This document shows positions 43,701 through 51,434 of a stretch of DNA of 64,000 bases, one piece after another. This stretch comes from Streptococcus sp. bf_0095 (GTDB taxonomy: Bacteria; Bacillota; Bacilli; Lactobacillales; Streptococcaceae), in assembly GCF_004166885.1 (NCBI RefSeq), contig NZ_RCYU01000002.1, positions 1 to 64,000 of the forward strand, read 5' to 3'. The notes beneath the pieces were generated by a model, which was not told the origin of the DNA, did not search any database, and was given only the letters and a program-made list of their open reading frames with translations. Position 1 is the stretch's first letter, and the number at the start of each line of letters is the position of its first letter. The translations under genes were made by a program, and so were the position numbers.

Positions 43701-45686
43701 ACCAATGTCACTCATTTCATTGACCGCTCCATTGATTCTCTTCATAGCTATAGTTATAGCGTTAAAGCTATGATTGGGGAGCGCTCAAGGCAAACATCAG
43801 AAGCCGCATCAATCCAACCAGTTGTCGAATTGATGGACGATAGAGATCCTCGTGTTCAATACGGTCCTGCCTTCAATAACTGGGAAGATGCTGACTTGTA
43901 TGCAGGAACTGAAAAATACGCCGACCTATCCCTTGATAGCTACTCTGACAAAGATGCAACTGCTAGCATCTCTTTCAATGGACGAGGAATTGAAATCTAT
44001 GGTCTCAAATCGTCTGAATTAGGCTTAGCAGAAGTCCAAATCGATGGAAAAAAAGTGGGAGATCTGGATTTCTACACATCTGGAGAAACGGAAAAAAGCG
44101 CTCTAATCGGTCGTTTTACAGGACTTCCTGATGGAAATCATATCCTAACTCTGACCGTGAAGAAGGAGCACTTAAACCGTGGGAATGAACGCTCAAAAAT
44201 TTCCTTGGATTATTTTAAAATCTATCCTGGTCAAGACGCGACTGTTGAAAAGATGGATGACAGAGATCCTCGTATCCACTATGGTTCTTTGTTCAAAGAC
44301 TGGAATGAATCAGGCTTATATCAAACGACAGAAAAATACGCGACTCTCCAAAACGTAGATCCATCTCAGTATTCTGAGGCCAAAGCAACCATTCCATTCA
44401 CTGGTACAGGTATTCGTATTTACGGCTTAAAATCTTCTGACTATGGAAAAGCCTTAGTCACCATAGATGGAAAAGAAATGCCAAGTTTGGACTTCTACTC
44501 AAGTGATGACTATGAAAAGAATGTATTGATTGGCGAGTATACAAACTTAAGCAATGGAAATCATATTCTCACCTTGACAGTGGATCCTAACTCTCCAGAT
44601 GGTAGAAAGATGATTTCTCTGGATTCATTTGACATATTGAAGCCAGCAACAGTATCCCTAGATACTCCAAGTCTAGCCCCAATACAAGCAGGCGATCAAA
44701 CCATTACCCTCACACTTCCGTCTGGAGAATGGGATGCTATTGCTGTACAATTCCCTGGTACAAAGGATCCTGTTTTCCTCAAGAAAACCGATGACCAACA
44801 CGTCACCCTATCAGATGGAAATCGAGTGTTGCCGATTAAAAACCAGCAAATTGAACTCCCAATCCCAGAAACTGCTCATCAAAAACAAGATCAGATCATC
44901 TCAGCCTATGCCATCCGAGGGAAAACCATCACTAGTCCAGTGGTCTCTCTCTTACCTGCTCTTGTGACAAGTTTGGGAGAGGAAGAACCACCTGTAGTAA
45001 CCCTTCCTGAGTACACAGACCCAATCGGCACAGCTGGACAAGAAGCACCTATCCTTTCTCTACCTGAATATGTCCTGCGGGTACTGAAAGACCAAGCCAG
45101 CAAGGTAGAGGTCATTAGTGGAGAAAATGAGATTGGAACAGAAAGTCATTTAGAGATCCAAAAGGTCCTTGACCAAGGTCTCTTCGGCGAGACCTACGAT
45201 GCTTTCAACCTTCAACTGAGGGATAAAGAGGGAAATCCAGTTCCAGTGAAGGGAAGTGTATTGGTTCGACTTCCACTATCAGGAGAAGTGAAGCAACTCT
45301 ATGTCTTGACTCCTGATCAAGGTCTCCAACCATTAGAATTTACACTTCGAGAGGGCATGATTGAATTCATGGTCCAAGAGTTAGGAACCTATGCTATTGT
45401 CTATAAGACAAAATTAGAAACTGGACCATTCATTTCAAGTCTTCCTGAAAAAGTGGATTCTGCTTTTTCAGGAAGCAAGGGACAATATACTCCTCTTTCA
45501 GAGCATCCTAGTCCAACGAATACCAGTGATGCTTTGATGAGTGTTCCAACCTCTAAACAAGATCAGACTTCGCAAGGACAACTTCCAAGAACGAATACTG
45601 AACACAGCAGTTCATACCTACTCTTCTTAGCGGGTCTTAACCTTGTTCTCGCAGCTAGCTTCCTAGAGAAAAAGAAACAGGATTAG
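40800..45686 (+). CDS. Cell-wall-anchored GH95 alpha-L-fucosidase
   Basis: 1628 residues from ATG 40800, 6 nt after GAGGAG. Domains: YSIRK signal peptide (motif 12-16), Glu/Thr-rich linker, GH95 catalytic region (about 120-930), a fibronectin-III-like segment (about 930-1005), two homologous beta-sandwich modules each starting MDDRDPR (about 1012-1145 and 1152-1282), a C-terminal stalk, and a sorting signal LPRTN (1595-1599) with hydrophobic segment and KKKQD tail. Candidate catalytic residues by likeness to Bifidobacterium AfcA are Asn506/Asn508 (NVNLQMNYW), Glu643 (SPEHG) and Asp804 (QIDGNFG). It likely removes alpha-1,2-linked fucose from host glycans at the cell surface. Confidence 0.93.
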   Translation: MDKRFLEKSCRYSIRKLTVGTASVLLGAIFLGSHQVGADSIVGSQNESNHLEATPAIESPTDGTGEAKPENPYIAPISEEKSSSPDTEVQSKHTATSTTSIEATEERETMKIETPVAKQTDYHLSYNQPAAASYDGWEKQALPVGNGEMGAKVFGLIGEERIQYNEKTLWSGGPQPDSTDYNGGNYQDRYKVLAEIRKALEAGDRQKAKQLAEENLVGPNNAQYGRYLSFGDIFMVFNNQKKGLENVTDYHRDLDITEAITTTSYSQDGTTFKRETFSSYPDDVTVTHLSKKGDKTLDFTLWNSLTEDLLANGDYSWEYSNYKQGAVTTDSNGILLKGTVKDNGLQFASYLGIKTDGQVTAQDGYLTVTGASYATLLLSAKTNYAQNPKTNYRKDIDVEATVKSIVEAAKAKDYETLKHDHIKDYQRLFNRVQLNLGGNKSNQTTKEALQTYDPTKGQQLEELFFQYGRYLLISSSRDRTDALPANLQGVWNAVDNPPWNSDYHLNVNLQMNYWPAYMSNLAETAKPMINYIDDMRYYGRIAAKEYAGIESKEGQENGWLVHTQATPFGWTTPGWNYYWGWSPAANAWMMQNVYDYYKFTKDETYLKEKIYPMLKETAKFWNSFLHYDKASDRWVSSPSYSPEHGTITIGNTFDQSLVWQLFHDYMEAAKHLNVDQDLVTEVKAKFDKLKPLHINQDGRIKEWYEEDSPQFTNEGIENHHRHVSHLVGLFPGTLFDKDQPEYLEAARATLNHRGDGGTGWSKANKINLWARLLDGNRAHRLLAEQLKSSTLENLWDTHEPFQIDGNFGATSGMAEMLLQSHTGYIAPLPALPDAWKDGQVSGLVARGNFEVSMKWKEKNLETLAFLSHAGGDLVVDYPDIESSIVKINGKEIKPTLLKGNRIQIATQKGDQVTFEKLPERVTRLSAVRKDAVTAELDFNPVKDATHYVIRRESKDESSDAPSVKEFLTNVTHFIDRSIDSLHSYSYSVKAMIGERSRQTSEAASIQPVVELMDDRDPRVQYGPAFNNWEDADLYAGTEKYADLSLDSYSDKDATASISFNGRGIEIYGLKSSELGLAEVQIDGKKVGDLDFYTSGETEKSALIGRFTGLPDGNHILTLTVKKEHLNRGNERSKISLDYFKIYPGQDATVEKMDDRDPRIHYGSLFKDWNESGLYQTTEKYATLQNVDPSQYSEAKATIPFTGTGIRIYGLKSSDYGKALVTIDGKEMPSLDFYSSDDYEKNVLIGEYTNLSNGNHILTLTVDPNSPDGRKMISLDSFDILKPATVSLDTPSLAPIQAGDQTITLTLPSGEWDAIAVQFPGTKDPVFLKKTDDQHVTLSDGNRVLPIKNQQIELPIPETAHQKQDQIISAYAIRGKTITSPVVSLLPALVTSLGEEEPPVVTLPEYTDPIGTAGQEAPILSLPEYVLRVLKDQASKVEVISGENEIGTESHLEIQKVLDQGLFGETYDAFNLQLRDKEGNPVPVKGSVLVRLPLSGEVKQLYVLTPDQGLQPLEFTLREGMIEFMVQELGTYAIVYKTKLETGPFISSLPEKVDSAFSGSKGQYTPLSEHPSPTNTSDALMSVPTSKQDQTSQGQLPRTNTEHSSSYLLFLAGLNLVLAASFLEKKKQD

Positions 45687-45710
45687 CTAAATGTGGCTAA
45701 CAACATCAAT

Positions 45711-45893
45711 ACAAAGAGGCTGGGACAAAAGTCCTAGCCTCTCAATTGTCTTTGGATTGTCGAGCAAGACGCAGTGGTGAGTGGGCTCTACTACGCTGAT
45801 TTCATCAGCTTTTACAGCCCTACTCGACTGTGCGGAGGTGGGACGACGAAATCGAATTCTAACAAATGACCGATTTCTGTCCCACTCTCTTTA
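45711..45893 (-). repeat. Three-stem-loop intergenic element, copy C (-)
   Basis: Same element in minus orientation. It starts 3 bp after the stop of the ABC transporter ATPase gene and fills the space between two convergent genes. SL3 (GAGAGGCTAGGAC/GTCCCAGCCTCT) then gives TTTG on the minus strand. Confidence 0.9.
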
Positions 45894-45895
45894 TT

Positions 45896-46699
45896 TTATC
45901 CCAATACCAATTCGTCACTCACCAAGGTTTCACCACTGTTCTGATGGAAAAGGCGCATCAAGTCTTCCACTGTTAGGTTTTTCTTTTCTTCTCCTTTTAC
46001 ATCGACCACGATTTTCCCTTGATAGAGCATGATCAATCGGTTGCCATATTCGATAGCATGGTTCATATCGTGTGTAATCATCAAGGTTGTCAAATCATGA
46101 CTTTCCACGATCTTTTGCGTCAATTCCATGACCATTTCACTGGTCTTTGGATCGAGCGCTGCGGTATGTTCATCTAGAAGCAAGAGTTTCGGTTTGACTA
46201 AAGCTGCCATGACCAAAGTAAGGGCCTGCCGTTGTCCCCCTGATAAGTATTGCGTATCCACTTTGAGTCGATTCTCCAACCCAATATTGAGTTCCTTCAA
46301 AGCAGCTTTAAATTCTTCGCGATCTTTTTCTTTGACCCCCCAACTAAGGCCCCGTTTTGCTCCACGTTTTTTAGCAATGGCCATGTTTTCTTCAATGGTC
46401 AAACGGGAAGCCGTCCCCATCTTAGGATCCTGGAAAACACGGGCGATCTCCTTAGCACGCTTCCGAACACTGGTCTGCTTAATAGATTTTCCTTCTAACA
46501 GGATATCTCCTTGGTCCACTTGCAAGCCACCTGCCAGAATGTTCATCAATGTCGATTTCCCGGCTCCATTTCCTCCGATGACGGAAATGAAATCTCCTTC
46601 TTCTACTGTCAGGTCCAAGCCTTTGAGAACATGGTTTTCATTGACTGTTCCTGCTTCAAATGTCTTATGTATATCTTCGATTTTTAACAATGTTGCCAT
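45896..46699 (-). CDS. trpZ: TrpXYZ-type ABC transporter, ATP-binding protein
   Basis: A 267-residue ABC ATPase: Walker A GGNGAGKST, signature LSGGQRQAL and Walker B LLLLDEHTAALDP (His replaces the usual Pro of DEP). It is the third gene of a binding protein-permease-ATPase set like pneumococcal trpXYZ. It supplies energy for uptake of tryptophan or a related compound. It ends within 3 bp of repeat copy C. Confidence 0.85.
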   Translation of the reverse strand: MATLLKIEDIHKTFEAGTVNENHVLKGLDLTVEEGDFISVIGGNGAGKSTLMNILAGGLQVDQGDILLEGKSIKQTSVRKRAKEIARVFQDPKMGTASRLTIEENMAIAKKRGAKRGLSWGVKEKDREEFKAALKELNIGLENRLKVDTQYLSGGQRQALTLVMAALVKPKLLLLDEHTAALDPKTSEMVMELTQKIVESHDLTTLMITHDMNHAIEYGNRLIMLYQGKIVVDVKGEEKKNLTVEDLMRLFHQNSGETLVSDELVLG

Positions 46700-46712
46700 C
46701 TATCTTCTCCTT

Positions 46713-47609
46713 TTAGTTGCTGGTTAATTTTAATCCACGAATCTTGAGACGTTTCTGGGCTTCTGGTGCAAACAAGACCAAGGCCAAGAGAATAGCATTA
46801 AACAAACGGACTAAGTTTTGGTCTAAGTTTGGAATTTCATAGATATTGAGGATAATGAGGCGGTAAACAATTGCCCCCACTCCAATCGAAAGTAAGCGTC
46901 CTCCAATGGTCAAATCATGGATCAAGACTTCTGCTAGAATAACGGCGCTAAGTCCTACGACGATGGTCCCTGTACCAGAAGTCACGTCTGAGAAGCCATC
47001 TGTTTGAGCGAAGAGAGCCCCACACAATGCAACCAGTCCATTAGAAATCATATAACCGAAAATCTTCATGGTGTCCACATTCACCCCATTGGCCTCACTC
47101 ATTGGGATATTGTCACCCGTTGAACGAAGAACCAAGCCAATCTGAGTTTTCATTAAGAGAGTCAAAATCAGGCAGACCAATAACAAACAAGAAAGACTAA
47201 CAGCAAAGACAGCAGCCTCATTAGACAAACCCAGCCCCATCACAGACTTGAAGATGGTACTTGAATCTCCAATAGATAAATTAGGAACACCCCCCATGAT
47301 CTTAATATTGATCGAATAGAGGCCAGTCAGTGTCACAATCCCTGTTAAGAGAGCGGGGATCTTCATCTTAGTATGAAGGAGGCCAGAAACTAGACCTGCT
47401 AACATCCCTGCAAAAATAGAAAATAGGGTTGCTAGCCATGGGTTTTGACCCGCTTGAATTTGGGATGCAACGACTGCCGCTCCAAGCGGGAAAGCCCCTT
47501 CTGCTGTCATATCCGCTATATCTAAAATGCGGAATGTTAAGAATATACCAATGGCCATAATCGACCACAATAAACCTTCAGATAAACTTGATAATACTAA
47601 ATCCATCAT
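46713..47609 (-). CDS. trpY: TrpXYZ-type ABC transporter, permease
   Basis: A 298-residue permease of the LivH-like type with about eight membrane helices (GLLWSIMAIGIFLTFRILDI near the N-terminus, motif DMTAEGAFPLGAAVVA). It lies between the binding-protein and ATPase genes with gaps of 7 and 13 bp, so one transcript is likely. Confidence 0.85.
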   Translation of the reverse strand: MMDLVLSSLSEGLLWSIMAIGIFLTFRILDIADMTAEGAFPLGAAVVASQIQAGQNPWLATLFSIFAGMLAGLVSGLLHTKMKIPALLTGIVTLTGLYSINIKIMGGVPNLSIGDSSTIFKSVMGLGLSNEAAVFAVSLSCLLLVCLILTLLMKTQIGLVLRSTGDNIPMSEANGVNVDTMKIFGYMISNGLVALCGALFAQTDGFSDVTSGTGTIVVGLSAVILAEVLIHDLTIGGRLLSIGVGAIVYRLIILNIYEIPNLDQNLVRLFNAILLALVLFAPEAQKRLKIRGLKLTSN

Positions 47610-47616
47610 CCATCTC

Positions 47617-48591
47617 CTATTTCTTTTCGTTTATACCAGAGAGATCAATTCCTAATTTCTTAGCCATCTCTTTGTTGACATATAATTCTAAATTCTTAGG
47701 GGCTTCCACTGCCAGATCGGCTGCCTTTTCCCCTTTCAGAATACGAATCGCCATCCGGGCAGATTGACGACCCAACTCGGTGTAGTCTGTCCCATAGGTA
47801 TAGAGCCCTCCTACTTGAGCCATTTCAATTGAACCTCCAATGACTGGAACTTTGTGTTTTAAAGAAACTTGTTTGATCGTTTCCATCGTAGAGGAAATAA
47901 TGTTGTCTGTTGGAATAAATACTAGATCGACCTCTGACATCAAACTATCCGCTGCTGCTTTCACATTATTACTGTCTAAGATGGTTTTCTCTACGACACG
48001 GTAGCCTTTAGCCTCAAGGACTTTCTTGGCCTCATCTTTTTGAACGACGGAGTTGGGCTCACTTTGCGTATAGAGAATTCCGATTGTCTTAGCTGTTGGC
48101 AAAACCTTTTGAATCAGATCGACTTGCGTAGCAATGGCATCTGAAGATTGGTCGCTCGTTCCTGTCACATTGCCACCAGGCTGATCCAAGTTCTTGACCA
48201 ACTTGGCAGCCAAAGGGTCCGTCACTGCAGAAAAGACTACAGGGGTTCTTTTGCTCGTATTGGCAATACTTTGTGCTGATGGAGTCGCAATGGCAAACAC
48301 AAGGTCACTTTCCTGTGATAATTGATTTGAAATGTTTTTCAAATTTCTCTGCTCCCCTTGAGCATTTTGATAATCAATTTCAATCTCTTCTCCATCTACA
48401 TAGCCTTGTTTTGCTAACTCTTCCACAAAGCCTTTTCGAGTTGCATCAAGAGACTTATGGGTAATATACTGAGAAATCCCAATCTTAATCTTTTGATGCT
48501 TAGAGGTCTTCAAGTGATGGAGGGTCAAGAGGGAGGTCATCAGTAGACCAACTACCAGAACCGGGGCAATTAACTTCTTTACAACTTTCAT
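47617..48591 (-). CDS. trpX: TrpXYZ-type ABC transporter, substrate-binding protein
   Basis: About 324 residues from ATG 48591 (MKVVKKLIAPVLVVGLLMTS), 9 nt after AAGGAG; in-frame codons farther upstream lie in the leader. It has an N-terminal membrane anchor or signal sequence without a lipobox Cys. It belongs to the ABC_sub_bind family (KIKIGISQYITHKSLDATRKG, VFSAVTDPLAAKLVKNLD, PGGNVTGTSDQ), as in the tryptophan-binding TrpX of streptococci. The substrate assignment is by homology. A 300-nt leader with an attenuator precedes it. Confidence 0.85.
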   Translation of the reverse strand: MKVVKKLIAPVLVVGLLMTSLLTLHHLKTSKHQKIKIGISQYITHKSLDATRKGFVEELAKQGYVDGEEIEIDYQNAQGEQRNLKNISNQLSQESDLVFAIATPSAQSIANTSKRTPVVFSAVTDPLAAKLVKNLDQPGGNVTGTSDQSSDAIATQVDLIQKVLPTAKTIGILYTQSEPNSVVQKDEAKKVLEAKGYRVVEKTILDSNNVKAAADSLMSEVDLVFIPTDNIISSTMETIKQVSLKHKVPVIGGSIEMAQVGGLYTYGTDYTELGRQSARMAIRILKGEKAADLAVEAPKNLELYVNKEMAKKLGIDLSGINEKK

Positions 48592-48634
48592 GAAACATGT
48601 CTCCTTCTCTAAAACATTCAAACAGAATACAAAA

Positions 48635-48726
48635 AACCGTTTAGATGATTCTAAACGGTTGGTATCATTCCTCACAAACTTAAAAGTATGCCAGCATTGC
48701 CGTCCATTTAGATATCATCTATATGG
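48635..48726 (-). promoter_or_regulatory. Transcription attenuator in the trpX leader
   Basis: Four near-identical segments lie on the minus-strand RNA: A CCATATAGAT (48726-48717), B ATCTAAATGG (48713-48704), C CCGTTTAGA and D TCTAAACGG (within 48660-48635). C:D, extended to 11 bp by flanking AA/TT, is a perfect terminator stem followed by TTTTTTG. B can pair with A or with C, giving mutually exclusive 1:2, 2:3 and 3:4 helices. Confidence 0.8.
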
Positions 48727-48890
48727 ACCACAATCAAAAATCTTAGCCACATAGATACAAACAAATTGCTCGTTTCGTTTGCATCCATGAGTTCATGTCT
48801 ACAAACACTATCTAAAGTAGCTAAAGTAAAAGTTTTGATTCAACAATGTGGAGTTCATGTTTTTCATAAAATTCTGCTTTCGTTTTTTTA
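48727..48890 (-). ncRNA. Structured trpX leader with small ORFs
   Basis: Between promoter and attenuator, TAGATA (near 48813) can pair with TATCTA (near 48752), with GTTTG/CAAAC inside, giving a multibranch fold. Small ORFs lie here: MKNMNSTLLNQNFYFSYFR (48867-48808, rich in Phe/Tyr), one starting MNSW (48796-48743), and one starting MDANETS with Trp at codon 14 (48788-48708) whose stop lies inside segment B. None has a strong ribosome-binding site. No canonical T-box sequence is present. Confidence 0.5.
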
Positions 48891-48898
48891 TGTTGACT

Positions 48899-48927
48899 AT
48901 CTTACCGAAATTTTTTAAGGCTGTCAA
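48899..48927 (-). promoter_or_regulatory. trpX promoter
   Basis: Minus strand TTGACA (48927-48922), 17-bp spacer, TAAGAT (48904-48899), about 310 bp upstream of the trpX start. Confidence 0.8.
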
Positions 48928-48983
48928 GTCTAAATTCAGAATTTTTTTAATTATCTTATTTTTTCTTCGTTACCAAACAAAAA

Positions 48984-49002
48984 AGTGCCCGATGAGAGCA
49001 CT
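48984..49002 (-). terminator. Terminator of the 49018 gene
   Basis: Minus-strand AGTGC/GCACT with a 9-nt loop, then TTTTTTG, 16 bp after the stop codon. Confidence 0.7.
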
Positions 49003-49017
49003 AAATGAGCGAATATC

Positions 49018-50058
49018 TTATTTTTTAAAGGTGAATTTAAAATCATCCTCTTCATTCTGATAAACCGTTAAGATTCCGTTTACCAATTTATATTTGAGAT
49101 TGTATTGCATTACAAAGTTTCCACCACTATCTACAAGAAATTCATGAGTTTTTTCAGATAACTCGCCTTCAAATAACACCATATCTATAGTTCCTTTTTT
49201 AACATCAATTTCAACTCCTATTTCCTTCAAGTAACCCCATTTGCTTCGTTCCTCAATGTACTCCAATGCATTTTCCACAGAATTTAAATAACTTTTATCG
49301 CCTTCAAGGAGTTTTTTTGCTGCTCCTTTAAAATCAACTTCTCCTGATGTAGAAATTTTTACATTGTTACCCTCTACTTCCACAATCATTTCGACATCTT
49401 TAAAAAATTCACCAGAGATATCTAAAGTCGAGGTGAAACTTTCTTTAAAACCAGATGTCATTTCTTTCTTCACTTCAGGAGTAGCTGACCATTTCCCTTG
49501 AATACTATTAGGATTTTTAGCAAAAAAGAAAAATGCAAGCACAGATAAAACTGCAACGGCGACAAGACTACATAATCCAATAATCAGCCCTTTCTTAGAC
49601 TTCTTACCGGGTATTGTGGCTTGTCCCATATATGAGGAATTAGTCTGGTAATTCAGTTGCCCATTGTTTGGATAGCCGCCCTGCATCTGAGCATTGGTAT
49701 AGGATGTGAAGGGCGCTCCTGCTTGAGCCGACTCCTGAACAGGAGCTTGTGGCTGGATTCCACCTTGACCAAAAGCTTGTCCTTGATGTTGAAACGGACT
49801 TGTTGCACCTTGGAATTGATTTGGAGCTGAACTTGCACCTCCAAATGGGGCTTGGGTCGGAGTTGGACCTCCGAACTGTGCTTGTTCTGGTGATGGCGTC
49901 GCACCTTCAAATGGAGATTGAATTGGATTTATCAGCGTATCCTGTGTCGCTTGTGTTTCTGGACTTTCAAACTGACCAAAAACCTGTTCGATTTCCTCCT
50001 GATTGGCCGGTCGACCATGGACTCTCTCGAACTCTGCTAACCACTCTTCTTGTTTCAC
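49018..50058 (-). CDS. Membrane protein with Pro/Gln/Gly-rich cytoplasmic repeats (paralog 2)
   Basis: About 346 residues from GTG 50058, 6 nt after AAGGAG; the start is set by the paralog's MNQEEWLAEFERVHGRPA. Order: an N-terminal helical motif (EEWLAEFERVHGRPANQEEI), a low-complexity zone with repeated PFGGA/QFGGP units (about 40-150), a basic stop before one membrane helix (KKSKKGLIIGLCSLVAVAVLSV), then an outside domain beginning IQGKWSATPE. No family of known function is recognised. It is about the same length as its upstream tandem paralog at 50172 and has its own promoter and terminator. Confidence 0.8.
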   Translation of the reverse strand: MKQEEWLAEFERVHGRPANQEEIEQVFGQFESPETQATQDTLINPIQSPFEGATPSPEQAQFGGPTPTQAPFGGASSAPNQFQGATSPFQHQGQAFGQGGIQPQAPVQESAQAGAPFTSYTNAQMQGGYPNNGQLNYQTNSSYMGQATIPGKKSKKGLIIGLCSLVAVAVLSVLAFFFFAKNPNSIQGKWSATPEVKKEMTSGFKESFTSTLDISGEFFKDVEMIVEVEGNNVKISTSGEVDFKGAAKKLLEGDKSYLNSVENALEYIEERSKWGYLKEIGVEIDVKKGTIDMVLFEGELSEKTHEFLVDSGGNFVMQYNLKYKLVNGILTVYQNEEDDFKFTFKK

Positions 50059-50088
50059 TACTATCTCCTTCTGACCTTTACTTATTTT

Positions 50089-50117
50089 ATTATAAAGGAA
50101 ATTCATAGGAGAAGCAA
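50089..50117 (-). promoter_or_regulatory. Promoter of the 49018 gene
   Basis: Minus strand TTGCTT (50117-50112), 17 bp, TATAAT (50094-50089). The surrounding sequence is a diverged copy of the promoter region at 51354-51382. Confidence 0.75.
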
Positions 50118-50141
50118 ATCCGACTAAAATGAGCATAAAAA

Positions 50142-50160
50142 ATCAGGGAAAAACCCTGAT
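50142..50160 (-). terminator. Terminator of the 50172 gene
   Basis: Minus-strand ATCAGGG, TTTTT loop, CCCTGAT, then TTTTTTATG. Confidence 0.85.
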
Positions 50161-50171
50161 AAGCGAATGTT

Positions 50172-51323
50172 TTATTTTTTAAAGGAGTATTCAATTCCAT
50201 AATCATTTCCATCCACGGAAACTTTCAGGGTTCCATTTTCAATTTTATACTTGAGGTCGTATTTAAGGAAATGACTCGCATCTTCATCCTGAATGAATCG
50301 GTGATCTTTTTCATCCACCTCACCTTCAAAGGCTACCATTTTAAGAGTGCCTTTCTTCACATCGATTTCAAGTCCCAAATCCTCTAAATAGGAATTTTCA
50401 CTGTTTTCCTGGATATAGTCTAAGGCATCCTCAACAGAGTAAAAATCATTGTCCCCATCATCATAGAGTTCCTTTGCAGCTCCCTTGAAATCAATCTTAC
50501 CAATCACACTAATGGTTACTTTTTTCCCCTCTACCTCTACAATCATATCCATATCTTTTACAAATTCACTAGAAATATCTGATGCAGTAGAGAAAGTGCC
50601 TGAAAAAGCAGACTTCATTGTCTTTTTCATTTCAGGGGTTGCTGACCATTTTCCTTGAATATTATTCGAGTTTTTAAAAAATAGGAAAAAGGCAAGTACA
50701 GCTAAGATAGCAACTGCAACTAAACTACATAATCCAATAATCAGCCCTTTCTTAGACTTCTTACCGGGTATCGGGGCTTGTCCCATATATGGGGAATTAG
50801 TCTGGTAATTCAACTGCCCATTATTTGGATAGCCACCCTGCATCTGAGAATTGTTATAGGGCGAGAAGGTTGCTCCTGCTTGAGCAGACCCCTGAACAGG
50901 AGCTTGTGGTTGGACTCCACCTTGACCAAAAGCTTGTCCTTGTTGTTGAAACGGACTTGTTCCACCTTGGAATTGATTTGGAGCTGAACTTGCACCTCCA
51001 AATGGGGCTTGGGTCGGAGTTGGACCTCCAAACTGTGTTTGTTCTGGAGTTGGTGTCGCACCTCCAAATGGCGTTTGTTCTGGAGTTGGTGCTGCATCTC
51101 CAAATTTCGCTTGTTCTGGAAACGGTAAGGGACCCCCAAATTGTCCTTGATTGGAAACAGGTGCTGCACCTTCAAATGGAGATTGAATTGGATTTACCGG
51201 TGTATCCGGAGTCGCTTGTGTTTCTGGACTTCCAAACATACCAAATGCCTCTTGTATCTCCTCTTGAGTGGCCGGTCGACCATGGACTCTCTCAAACTCT
51301 GCTAACCATTCTTCTTGATTCAT
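50172..51323 (-). CDS. Membrane protein with Pro/Gln/Gly-rich cytoplasmic repeats (paralog 1)
   Basis: 383 residues, architecture as in the 49018 gene: an MNQEEWLAEFERVHGRPATQ helix, a longer Pro/Gln/Gly zone with repeats of the type PTPEQTPFGGA, the same KKSKKGLIIGLCSLVAVAIL membrane helix, and an external domain starting IQGKWSATPEMKK. The low-complexity zone has more repeat units than the paralog, which accounts for most of the length difference. The external domains differ more than the N-termini. The function is unknown; surface sensing or envelope binding is possible. Confidence 0.8.
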   Translation of the reverse strand: MNQEEWLAEFERVHGRPATQEEIQEAFGMFGSPETQATPDTPVNPIQSPFEGAAPVSNQGQFGGPLPFPEQAKFGDAAPTPEQTPFGGATPTPEQTQFGGPTPTQAPFGGASSAPNQFQGGTSPFQQQGQAFGQGGVQPQAPVQGSAQAGATFSPYNNSQMQGGYPNNGQLNYQTNSPYMGQAPIPGKKSKKGLIIGLCSLVAVAILAVLAFFLFFKNSNNIQGKWSATPEMKKTMKSAFSGTFSTASDISSEFVKDMDMIVEVEGKKVTISVIGKIDFKGAAKELYDDGDNDFYSVEDALDYIQENSENSYLEDLGLEIDVKKGTLKMVAFEGEVDEKDHRFIQDEDASHFLKYDLKYKIENGTLKVSVDGNDYGIEYSFKK

Positions 51324-51353
51324 TGCTATCTCCTTCTAACCTGTAGTAATTTT

Positions 51354-51382
51354 ATTATAAAGGAATTTAATGGGATATGCAA
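51354..51382 (-). promoter_or_regulatory. Promoter of the 50172 gene
   Basis: Minus strand TTGCAT (51382-51377), 17 bp, TATAAT (51359-51354). Confidence 0.8.
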
Positions 51383-51406
51383 ATCCGACTAAATTGAGCA
51401 TAAAAA

Positions 51407-51426
51407 ATCAGGGGAAACCCCTGATT
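51407..51426 (-). terminator. Terminator of the CNNM/CBS protein gene
   Basis: Minus-strand AATCAGGGG, TT loop region, CCCCTGATT, then TTTTATG. It is nearly the same hairpin as at 50142. Confidence 0.85.
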
Positions 51427-51434
51427 TCATACTC

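Noticed and set aside
48591..48890. T-box leader for the trpX operon
   Set aside because: A Trp codon followed by A occurs (TGGA near 48787), but the conserved T-box (GGTGGNACCGCG-like) antiterminator sequence is absent before the terminator; the nearest stretch reads AGGAATGATACC.
48661..49017. An additional protein gene in the trpX-49018 interval
   Set aside because: The plus-strand frame at 48848-49060 runs into the terminator and the end of the 49018 gene and has no ribosome-binding site; the minus strand is explained by the leader.
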